Shown: positions 24,350 through 31,904 of the stretch, in pieces | How positions within the stretch are numbered: position 1 is the stretch's first letter | How the letters are laid out: every line of letters begins with the position of its first letter | Assembly (NCBI GenBank): GCA_002435865.1 | Contig: DIWV01000007.1 | Coordinates: forward strand, 389,450 to 453,449 | DNA from: Cloacimonetes bacterium UBA6097 | GTDB lineage: Bacteria > Cloacimonadota > Cloacimonadia > Cloacimonadales > Cloacimonadaceae | Direction: 5' to 3' | Length of the DNA stretch: 64,000 nucleotides | The notes under the pieces: generated by a model | The model's input: the letters and a program-made list of their open reading frames with translations, nothing else | Told to the model about the DNA's origin: nothing | The model's database searches: none | Position numbers and translations under genes: made by a program

Positions 24350-27277
24350 CTACTTCAATGGGAATACTTGGATAAAACCTGTGAGCTGCAATGAACTGAG
24401 GACTGCTCCGACAATAATACAACTCAGAATCAGGAATTTATAATAGTCCTGTGCTTTAAGTGTTCCCAAAAGCATAGGTTCTCTGTTTAAATATGCTGAA
24501 GCAGCATAAAGCTCTTCACCTATCAATGTATAGTCACAGGTTGTAATAAAGAAAGGTATCTGGGTAACAGCATCTGAACCTGCAATCTGGATTGCTCCGA
24601 TGGCATTTCCGGTTTCAGTCATAAGCAAAGCTTCTGCGGCAAAGAATCCCAGGAAGAAGTTTGTGGCACACTTTTCTCTTATCATTATCCCGTTGACCCC
24701 GGCAACATATGCAAACTGAACCTGTGTTAAATAGAATACATTATTTTTATCATAAGAATCTGGTCTGCCTGCTTCGTAATGTGCTTCGCGCACAACTTCC
24801 TGTGCAACAGGCATGACAATATAATCGTAGCAGGGAACTATTAATCTGGTATCATACTCTGCTGCTTTTCTGGCAACCTGGCTGAGGATACCCAAAGATG
24901 CAATTATCGGGATATCAGATAATGTCCCGCTTCCCATGATATACAAAATAGGTCTTCCCATTTCCGTAGCTCTGCCGATTGCATTGTCTATTTCATGAAT
25001 ACCGGCAATGGGACGGATATAAAGATCATGACCTTTACGGGCTTTGCGGACAAAGAAGAACACCATGCTGCCAAAGATCAGAGAAGCAAATAAAGCCGTG
25101 CGCTTATTTTTATCGAACCAATTGGCAATTGGAGCATAGTAAGTATATTCTGCATCTTTCTCTTTTGGATAATCGCTTTCAATAAACATGCCTTTGCCAT
25201 CAGTGCGAACCATATAAAAAGCAGCTCTGCGTTTATCTTTTTCCCTTGTATGTGCTATAAAACGCATCCTGGCTTTATCCGAAGTGATGTTGTTCGCTTT
25301 TTGCAAAGTTGGATTCTTCAACATTTCCAAAGTATTTTCTAAGCCTTCAATTTGAGGTTTTGTCCTTACCAGGACTTGTGCAGCATCGGAACTCCCTTCA
25401 GCAGCTTGAGCTGTGAGCACAGCTACCTGTGCTTTTAATTCCTTTAGCTTATCTTCTGTTTCCTTTAATTGATTGGCTGCATCTTTCTTGCCTTCTGAGG
25501 CATAAATACTTGTCCTGATGGTCTTTTTTGTTTTGGGATCAACCATCAGGTCTATATTAGCATCAATCAATACCAGACTGTTCTTTGCATCTTTGCTTTC
25601 CAGTTTCCGTTCAAAAGGTTTTTCTCCGCCAAAAGTTGTTAATTTCCCATCATCTACGATGTTAACAGCTTTAATCAGGCGATATAGAAGCGATTCATAA
25701 GGGATTGTGATTTCTACATTGCTATCATATGAAGACATTTTCTTTGCCTGATAAAACAATGGAGATGAGGGAGATTTCTGATAAACAACATTTTGAAGAT
25801 TAAATAAATTGAATCCATTACTATAAATCTTACCCGGATTCAAGGATAGTATCTGATCACTCCAATCAAGTTTCTGCTCAAGCTGATAACCTTTTTCAAT
25901 ATCGGGGTCACACTTGATTTTCATGACAACTTTCAGACCGTCTTTAATATTATAATCCTGTGGTACTTTTAATGTGATAATATTATCAGGATAGAATTCG
26001 TTTATAGTTTTAAAGGGTTTGTCTTCTCCCTTTTTGTAAAAGTCAAAGTAGATATTACGGACTTTCTGTGTCTCTGATGCATTAAGCATGTAATTGATTT
26101 TCATCTTGTCATTTTTTGCATTGGTAAAGGAGACTTTTGCAATTAAAACTACCGGATTACTCCAGATTACAGCCAATCTGTCACCCTTATCATTGGGCTT
26201 ATCTACTACTCTGAAGTTCGGTTTGGGGGGCAACTGACTGCTATTTGACATTGTTAATGCTTTGACACCGGAATATGAAGCCTGTCCAGATCCATCAATT
26301 AACACCAGGCAATACTTAGCATTAGTTATCTGTTCTACAGATAAACCCTGGGACAGAAGCTCATTTGCATCTAAAGTTGTATAATTAGAATAACCTGCAT
26401 TACCGCCGGTAACCGGCATTGCCTGCAAACCGCCTAATTCGGGTAAGTTCTTCTTAATCTCCCATTCTTCAGGAGTTAATGAAGACGGAAGTATCATAAT
26501 CTGGTACTGATAAATATCATCTTTATAAAGCGGATATTCCCATTCAAACTGCAGCATCTGCTTATCTTCGAGGTAGATTGCATAAAAGTCATTTGCCGGA
26601 TCGGGGGCATTTTCTTCTGGTGAACCCGATACTATTGAAGTATGAGGATGAAATACACTCTTCTCATCAACAGCTATTATAGTGTAGTAATATTTCTCAC
26701 CGGGTTTTAGCCCTGCTCTGATTGTCATTTGGTAAAGCTTAAGACCGGCATATGCAGTTGAATCCTGGCTATCAGCAGAGAAGCTTTTCTGAGTTTTGTA
26801 ATAGTACTGATTCTTGTCCACGACAGCCAGCAGGTTAAAGTGCTTAGCCATTTTGGCTAAAAGGTTGATATCCCTGGGTGGTGTTCTGAAAATAGGGCTA
26901 TCTTTATCCTGCTGCTTCTCCTTCTTAAGTTTGCCCGGAGATTTGATTTCAATGAATTCATCCATTGAGCTATCATAATAATACATAGTTTCCGAAGCCA
27001 CACCGGTTTTTACATTAACCGGTATTGAACTAAGGAAAAACATCTGTTTGGGGTCAACTCCACGATAAATGCGATATTCAATTATTCTGCGTTCTTTGGG
27101 AAGCGGAGTCCAGCTTAATACCAGACCTGACCCGTCATCTGCAGGAATATCATTTACCCTGAAGTTTTTTACAGTATACGCATCCTTATCTTCTACTGCA
27201 ACAGCAACTGAAATTGAGACAATTGCAATAAAACCTAGAAGTAGAAGAAGAATTATCCGTTGTTGGGGTAACCTCAT
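24350..27277 (-). CDS. Giant envelope protein E: periplasmic domains, coiled coil, TM, DUF6754-like domain
   Basis: 975 residues, first gene of the operon. ATG at 27277 follows CAGGAGACC. Signal peptide (1-28), FN3-like domains ('IPADDGSGLVLSWTPLPKERRIIEYRIYRG'), a coiled coil near 590-660 ('QLKETEDKLKELKAQVAVLTAQ'), a transmembrane helix near 725-745 followed by basic 'RKARKG', then the conserved domain with 'IRPIAGIHEIDNAIGRATEMG', 'VMPVAQEVVREAHYEAGRPD', 'MTETGNAIGAIQIAG' and 'FFITTCDYTLIGEE', and a C-terminal hydrophobic helix. Same architecture as the protein at 19039-21852. The conserved domain is predicted cytoplasmic by the positive-inside rule. Biochemical role unknown. Confidence 0.88.
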   Translation of the reverse strand: MRLPQQRIILLLLLGFIAIVSISVAVAVEDKDAYTVKNFRVNDIPADDGSGLVLSWTPLPKERRIIEYRIYRGVDPKQMFFLSSIPVNVKTGVASETMYYYDSSMDEFIEIKSPGKLKKEKQQDKDSPIFRTPPRDINLLAKMAKHFNLLAVVDKNQYYYKTQKSFSADSQDSTAYAGLKLYQMTIRAGLKPGEKYYYTIIAVDEKSVFHPHTSIVSGSPEENAPDPANDFYAIYLEDKQMLQFEWEYPLYKDDIYQYQIMILPSSLTPEEWEIKKNLPELGGLQAMPVTGGNAGYSNYTTLDANELLSQGLSVEQITNAKYCLVLIDGSGQASYSGVKALTMSNSSQLPPKPNFRVVDKPNDKGDRLAVIWSNPVVLIAKVSFTNAKNDKMKINYMLNASETQKVRNIYFDFYKKGEDKPFKTINEFYPDNIITLKVPQDYNIKDGLKVVMKIKCDPDIEKGYQLEQKLDWSDQILSLNPGKIYSNGFNLFNLQNVVYQKSPSSPLFYQAKKMSSYDSNVEITIPYESLLYRLIKAVNIVDDGKLTTFGGEKPFERKLESKDAKNSLVLIDANIDLMVDPKTKKTIRTSIYASEGKKDAANQLKETEDKLKELKAQVAVLTAQAAEGSSDAAQVLVRTKPQIEGLENTLEMLKNPTLQKANNITSDKARMRFIAHTREKDKRRAAFYMVRTDGKGMFIESDYPKEKDAEYTYYAPIANWFDKNKRTALFASLIFGSMVFFFVRKARKGHDLYIRPIAGIHEIDNAIGRATEMGRPILYIMGSGTLSDIPIIASLGILSQVARKAAEYDTRLIVPCYDYIVMPVAQEVVREAHYEAGRPDSYDKNNVFYLTQVQFAYVAGVNGIMIREKCATNFFLGFFAAEALLMTETGNAIGAIQIAGSDAVTQIPFFITTCDYTLIGEELYAASAYLNREPMLLGTLKAQDYYKFLILSCIIVGAVLSSLQLTGFIQVFPLK

Positions 27278-27346
27278 AAACGGTCTCCTGTATTTTATTT
27301 AACGTATTTTTTTCATCTGTTGACGCTGTTCAAAGAGGGGAGTGAT

Positions 27347-27352
27347 TGTCAA
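27347..27352 (-). promoter_or_regulatory. Candidate -35 box of the five-gene operon
   Basis: An exact TTGACA on the minus strand, 70 bp upstream of the first gene. No convincing -10 hexamer is seen at 16-18 bp, so this is tentative. Confidence 0.35.
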
Positions 27353-27391
27353 ATACTTTCTTTTTCTAATAGCTCAATCGAAGTGAGAGAC

Positions 27392-28090
27392 TTATTTTTT
27401 TTGTACTTTTGCCCAAAGAATAGCTTCCCCGCCTTTGGGATCAATAAGTTTATTTTCAAATAAGGGGCCATAAGCATTTTTGTAAACATCGGGATGTCCG
27501 GGTGCCGAAACACGGTAAGAAATGATTTTGTACTCCCTGAATAATAATTGGTTAAGAATATCTTCAGTAATTGTCTGCGGCTCTGCTTTTGTAGCGGGTT
27601 GATTAAGATTATAACTGCCGATAATGAATCCTCCCGGTTTGAGTATTCTTCTAAGTTCATCACACATAATGGGTAAATCAGCTACGTGGTCTAAGGCATT
27701 GACTGTGTATATAACATCAAAAGTTTCATCAGGGACCGGTATCGATTGCTCAGTGCAGGTAAGGTAAATCATTCCATGTTTGAGATATTCCTTTGGAAAG
27801 CATGCTATGTATTGGTTTGCCAAAACATCTATTCCGATTCTCTGTTTTGCCTGCTTAGCCCATATCAGACTACCTCTGGGTCCACAACCAAAATCACCGA
27901 CAATCTTATCTTTCAGAAAATCGTCATTGATCTCACCGGCAATGCCTAACATTAATTTAGCGTAATGGTCATTAATTAACTGATGACCTTCCTTATTATA
28001 ACATTCTTTCCAGTATTTCAGTTCATGTGTGTGTTTAGTCAGGACTATATTATTATACACTCTTTTCATTTTTACCAGGATTTCTTTCAT
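27392..28090 (-). CDS. Class I SAM-dependent methyltransferase
   Basis: 232 residues from ATG at 28090, with GAGGAG nine bases upstream. Rossmann methyltransferase (Methyltransf_11 type): motif I 'VGDFGCGPRGSLIWA' near residue 65, acidic motif II 'RIGIDVLANQY', 'FDVIYTVNALDHVAD' and 'ELRRILKPGGFIIGSYNL'. The substrate is not deducible. It lies upstream of the giant-protein operon on the same strand, but the 114-bp gap carries its own candidate promoter, so it is probably a separate unit. Confidence 0.88.
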   Translation of the reverse strand: MKEILVKMKRVYNNIVLTKHTHELKYWKECYNKEGHQLINDHYAKLMLGIAGEINDDFLKDKIVGDFGCGPRGSLIWAKQAKQRIGIDVLANQYIACFPKEYLKHGMIYLTCTEQSIPVPDETFDVIYTVNALDHVADLPIMCDELRRILKPGGFIIGSYNLNQPATKAEPQTITEDILNQLLFREYKIISYRVSAPGHPDVYKNAYGPLFENKLIDPKGGEAILWAKVQKK

Positions 28091-28176
28091 AACCAATTAC
28101 TCCTCATATGATAAAAAACCTGAATAAAATGAATTATATTTTAAGCAACCTTTATTTTTGTACTGCTATTCAAAAA

Positions 28177-28205
28177 AAAGAGGCAGCCCATATGAGCGCC
28201 TCTTT
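28177..28205 (-). terminator. groEL terminator
   Basis: AAAGAGGC pairs with GCCTCTTT across a 13-nt loop; on the minus strand the stem runs into eight T residues. It starts 22 bp past the groEL stop. Confidence 0.8.
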
Positions 28206-28226
28206 AATATTACGTTTCTTTATAGT

Positions 28227-29855
28227 TTAATACATTCCGCCCATACCCGGATTTGGCATTGGAGCAGGAGCTTCAGGTTCTTTAATATCGGTAACAATGC
28301 ATTCAGTAGTAAGCAGCAGGCTGGCTATTGATGATGCATTCTGGACAGCGCTGCGGACTACCTTGGCAGGGTCAATGATTCCGGCTTTGAACATATCTTC
28401 GTATTCTCCGGAAACAGCATTAAAACCAATATGGATGTCTTTATAAGTTTTGATTTTTTCCACTACAACAGCACCTTCCTGACCTGCATTGGCAGCTATC
28501 TGGTAAGTAGGTCTTTCCAAAGCTTTAATCAGGATTTCGAAAGCAACCTTTTCTTCAAAAGCAAGGTTCTTTGCAGTTTTAAGAGCTTTGGCAGCATGAA
28601 TTAAAGTAACTCCGCCACCGGGAACGATTCCTTCTTCAACAGCAGCACGTGTAGCATGCAAAGCATCATCAACACGGGCTTTCTTTTCTTTCATTTCTGT
28701 CTCTGTAGCTGCTCCGATACGAATAACGGCAACTCCGCTGCTCAGTTTGGCAAGACGTTCCTGCAGCTTTTCCTTGTCATAATCAGAGGTGGTTTCTTTT
28801 ATTTGTGCCTGGATTTGCTTGATTCTGCCCTGAATGTCTTTTTCTTCACCGGCACCTTCACGGATTGTGGTATTTTCTTTTTCTACCAGTACTTTCTTGG
28901 CACGACCGAGGTCAGACATTGTGCAGGAATCAAGTTTACGACCCATCTCTTCAGAAATCAGGGTAGCACCGGTAAGTACAGCAAGGTCTTCCAGCATAGC
29001 TTTTCTGCGGTCACCAAAACCGGGAGCTTTTACTGCGCAGACATTAAGGATACCGCGTAGTTTATTAACAACCAAAGTTGCCAATGCTTCGCCTTCAATA
29101 TCTTCAGAAATTATCAGGAAAGGCTTGCCTGTTTGGGCAATTTCCTGCAATATGGGAAGCAGGTCTTTCATGACGCTGATTTTCTTATCGAACAGAAGAA
29201 TGAAGGGATCTTCCAGTTCAGCAATCATCTTCTCACCATTTGTAACAAAATAAGGTGAAAGATATCCACGGTCGAACTGCATTCCTTCTACTTTTTCCAG
29301 ACCAGTATCAATAGACTTGGCTTCTTCAATATTGATAATACCTTCTTTACCAACTGAATCCATCGCCTGGGCTATCAGTTTACCGATCTCGGGGTCGTTA
29401 TTCGCTGATACTGTTGCAATCTGGGCAATTTCATCACTGTTTTTGATAGCTTTGCTGAATTTGTGAATTTCTTCTACAAGAATCTTGGTGCCTTTTTCCA
29501 GTCCGCGTTTTAAAAACATCGGATTTACACCGGCAGTGACGTGCTTAAGCCCTTCTTCTATGATTGCCTGGGCAAGAATTGTAGCGGTTGTTGTACCATC
29601 ACCGGCAATATCGTGTGTCTTTTCTGCCACTTCTTTGCAAAGCTGGGCTCCCATGTTTTCATAAGGGTCTTCCAGTTCGATTTCTTTGGCAATTGTAACA
29701 CCGTCATTGGTGATAACAGGTGAACCGTATTTCTTGTCCAAGACAACGTTTCTGCCCCTGGCGCCGATTGTAACCTTTACGGCATCAGCCAGTTTGTCCA
29801 CGCCTTTCTTTAAAGATGTGCGTGCTTCATGTGAAAATTGAATTTGTTTAGCCAT
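28227..29855 (-). CDS. groEL: Chaperonin GroEL (Hsp60)
   Basis: 542 residues, standard length. Equatorial ATP site 'VTIGARGRNVVLDKKYGSPVITNDGVTIAKEI' and 'HDIAGDGTTTATILAQAI', apical domain 'MQFDRGYLSPYFVTN', and 'VEEGIVPGGGVTL' near 400. The C-terminal tail ends in Gly/Met residues, as in typical GroEL. It forms the 14-mer that refolds proteins with GroES and ATP. groES is not next to it and not in the window. The upstream CIRCE operator indicates HrcA repression and heat induction. Confidence 0.98.
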   Translation of the reverse strand: MAKQIQFSHEARTSLKKGVDKLADAVKVTIGARGRNVVLDKKYGSPVITNDGVTIAKEIELEDPYENMGAQLCKEVAEKTHDIAGDGTTTATILAQAIIEEGLKHVTAGVNPMFLKRGLEKGTKILVEEIHKFSKAIKNSDEIAQIATVSANNDPEIGKLIAQAMDSVGKEGIINIEEAKSIDTGLEKVEGMQFDRGYLSPYFVTNGEKMIAELEDPFILLFDKKISVMKDLLPILQEIAQTGKPFLIISEDIEGEALATLVVNKLRGILNVCAVKAPGFGDRRKAMLEDLAVLTGATLISEEMGRKLDSCTMSDLGRAKKVLVEKENTTIREGAGEEKDIQGRIKQIQAQIKETTSDYDKEKLQERLAKLSSGVAVIRIGAATETEMKEKKARVDDALHATRAAVEEGIVPGGGVTLIHAAKALKTAKNLAFEEKVAFEILIKALERPTYQIAANAGQEGAVVVEKIKTYKDIHIGFNAVSGEYEDMFKAGIIDPAKVVRSAVQNASSIASLLLTTECIVTDIKEPEAPAPMPNPGMGGMY

Positions 29856-29903
29856 AGTAGTAATCCTCCCTATGCTATTAGTTTTTTATTTGCTTTATTA
29901 TTT

Positions 29904-29930
29904 TTAGCAGTCATACTTGACGAGTGCTAA
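29904..29930 (-). promoter_or_regulatory. CIRCE operator (HrcA site) of groEL
   Basis: On the minus strand TTAGCACTC, nine bases, GACTGCTAA: the CIRCE inverted repeat with one mismatch (consensus second arm GAGTGCTAA). It lies 49 bp upstream of the groEL ATG, overlapping or just downstream of the candidate -10 region, as expected for HrcA repression. Confidence 0.9.
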
Positions 29931-29956
29931 TGTTATCAGCACGTTTTTTTTGTCAA
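29928..29956 (-). promoter_or_regulatory. groEL promoter candidate
   Basis: TTGACA at 29951-29956 (minus strand) is followed after 15-17 bp by TAACAT or ACATTA. The -10 candidate abuts the CIRCE element. The -35 is exact; the -10 is weak. Confidence 0.5.
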
Positions 29957-30050
29957 GTAATAATTGCAGCTTTTTTTAATTCCGGAATTATCTTGTTCTT
30001 TCAAAGCAGGGAAGATATTAACAAACCCGACATTTCCCCAATAATCAGCA

Positions 30051-30536
30051 TTAATTTTTAAAATATGCAAGACAGTTATCGACAGCCTTTTTCATTAGTT
30101 CGTCAAAATTATGGAACATCTTGGGCACAATTATACCCGGCAGGACTTTAGCTGCTTTGCCTGTGAGTAACTTGCTGATGTGATTAATAGCGTTCTTGCC
30201 GCCCATTCCTTCAAACGGGAATCCCATGGTAGTAAAAGGCAGGACTTTTTTTCCGTTAAAGTTTGGCATCATCTGCACAGCTTTATAAAGAACAGTAGAA
30301 GGTCCGAAAGCCCATACAGGTCCGCCCAAGCAAAGAGCATCAAATTCAGAAATATCAGGCAGGTTGACTATTTCAAAATTCATCGGTTGCCTGATAGAAC
30401 CGCCTTTGACCGGTACATTGGTTTTCAAATCGAACAGGGAGACTTCATGACCATTCCCGGTAAGTTTGGTTTCCATAAGTTTTGCCAGTTTTGCTGTTTG
30501 TCCTGTTTGTGAGTGATAAATAATTGCTATGTTCAT
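30051..30536 (-). CDS. Flavodoxin-family protein
   Basis: 161 residues from ATG at 30536 with GGAGA upstream; the longer frame has no ribosome site. Flavodoxin-like fold: FMN phosphate loop 'YHSQTGQTAKLAKLM' near residues 6-20 and 'ALCLGGPVWAFGPSTVLY' near 78-95, which packs against the flavin, then 'GKKVLPFTTMGFPFEGMGG'. This resembles the multimeric flavodoxin/WrbA-like NAD(P)H oxidoreductases rather than classical electron-carrier flavodoxin. TTGACA is at 30588-30593 (minus strand). Confidence 0.88.
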   Translation of the reverse strand: MNIAIIYHSQTGQTAKLAKLMETKLTGNGHEVSLFDLKTNVPVKGGSIRQPMNFEIVNLPDISEFDALCLGGPVWAFGPSTVLYKAVQMMPNFNGKKVLPFTTMGFPFEGMGGKNAINHISKLLTGKAAKVLPGIIVPKMFHNFDELMKKAVDNCLAYFKN

Positions 30537-30660
30537 TTTAATCTCCAAAATAGTATTTACGGGTAAAAGTATATTTATCTGCTTATTTGTCAAGATAATA
30601 TGCTTGCCAGGAAAAACCATTGACAGTAATAATCAATGCTATTTGTATGGGTTATATGTT

Positions 30661-30717
30661 GTAGGTACAGGCGTCCCCGCCTGTACGAAAGTTGACATGC
30701 GAGACGCACGTCACTAC
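30661..30717. repeat. BIME-like pair of GTAG-headed hairpins, second copy
   Basis: 57 bp opening with GTAG and closing with CTAC. The first hairpin is GTACAGGCG/CGCCTGTAC (loop TCCC); the second is GAC-TGCG/CGCA-GTC with one internal mismatch (30694-30712). Same plan and length as 18605-18660 but different stems. The surrounding gap (30537-31121) holds no convincing gene; the only other element seen is the 87-bp repeat. Confidence 0.65.
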
Positions 30718-30781
30718 AAAATCAATCCTTTCATCTCATAATTTAGCACTCAATAGCCATAATACATCTGTTGTGTATTTT

Positions 30782-30868
30782 CAGCATATTTACAGCATAG
30801 TTTCTGTATCCAGGTATACAGAAAGTATACAGAAACTATACTGCAACTATACTGCAACTATACTGAAG
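30782..30868. repeat. 87-bp dispersed repeat, copy 2 (inverted)
   Basis: The reverse complement equals 18842-18928 at all but about four positions, with the same tandem 11-bp units and the same hairpin (one G-U pair in the stem here). The two copies lie in inverted orientation 12 kb apart, each in a gap that also contains a GTAG hairpin pair. Confidence 0.85.
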
Positions 30869-31121
30869 ATAATAGGAAAAAAGCAGGTAAGATGAGAGCA
30901 TGGTCAACTGGAAATCAATTGAAAAAGAAACAGTATAAATTGGAACGGAAAGGGCAATATATACAGTGTACTTTGCAAAACAAAGCTCTGGCTTAGCAGT
31001 ATGTAACAGGCTATACAATAGATATTTAAAACACTAAAAGTGATTTTTGCCGCTCATAATATTGATATAATATATTAAATTTACATATAGATTTGATATA
31101 GAAACATCTTAAGGGGAGATA

Positions 31122-31904
31122 ATGAGAGAGAAAATTAAGCAAAAGCTGGTGGAAGTGTTTTCAGAATTTGAGGAAATCTTAGGTTTTTTTGAGGGCGGTT
31201 CAGCCGCTTTTGACAGGGCTGATGAATGGTCTGACCTGGATTTGCAGTTAGTGGTTAAAGATGATTTTGCAGAGCAGGCAGTACCTCTTTTGGAGGATAC
31301 TCTTGAATCAATTGCACCTATAGAAGACAAATTTATCCTGCCTAAACCTACCTGGCACGGGCATTGGCAGGGATTTTACAGATTGGAAAGCCTGTCGCCT
31401 TATCTGGTAATAGATTTTCTTATTATGAAAGAGAGCAGTCCAAGTTACTTTACGGAGACTGAGCTGCATGGAATCCCGAAAATCTTTTTTGATAAAACCG
31501 GCAGGATCGGCAGGGAGCATATCGACCAGGAGGAACTGCAGCAAGTTATACCAAACAGAGTCAAACGCATCGTAGGTATCAGCAAGATGTTTTATAATAT
31601 CGTTGATAAAGAAATTAAAAGAAACAGGATTATTGATGCAGTTGACCTTTATTACAACCTGATTCTGCGCTCATACGTTGAATTGCTCAGGATTAAATAT
31701 GACCCAGCCCGGTGGTCATTCGGCTGCCGGTATCTGGGCTTTGACCTGCCTGTCGATATCTACAATGAAATACAAAACCTCTTTTATATACAGAACACAG
31801 AGGATTTGCAGAAGAAGAACGACATAGTTATGAAGCGTATCAACAAATTGTTGAGAGAAAACCTAACATACAATCTTTGCAAACAAATGGAGGAATTATC
31901 ATGA
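31122..31904 (+). CDS. Nucleotidyltransferase-fold protein (260 aa)
   Basis: ATG at 31122 follows AAGGGGAGAT. Residues 25-48 ('GFFEGGSAAFDRADEWSDLDLQLVV') carry the GS...D-x-D signature of the polymerase-beta nucleotidyltransferase superfamily, and a third acidic residue may be in 'LVIDFLIMK' near residue 107. The remainder is helical. This resembles aminoglycoside-adenylyltransferase-like and minimal nucleotidyltransferases, but the substrate is unknown. Its stop overlaps the next ATG by ATGA (31901-31904), so it is translationally coupled to a secreted protein gene, an odd pairing. Confidence 0.8.
   Translation: MREKIKQKLVEVFSEFEEILGFFEGGSAAFDRADEWSDLDLQLVVKDDFAEQAVPLLEDTLESIAPIEDKFILPKPTWHGHWQGFYRLESLSPYLVIDFLIMKESSPSYFTETELHGIPKIFFDKTGRIGREHIDQEELQQVIPNRVKRIVGISKMFYNIVDKEIKRNRIIDAVDLYYNLILRSYVELLRIKYDPARWSFGCRYLGFDLPVDIYNEIQNLFYIQNTEDLQKKNDIVMKRINKLLRENLTYNLCKQMEELS

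Noticed and set aside
28656..29253. Two overlapping frames of 130-140 codons opposite groEL
   Set aside because: groEL is full length and highly conserved here; these are antisense artefacts.
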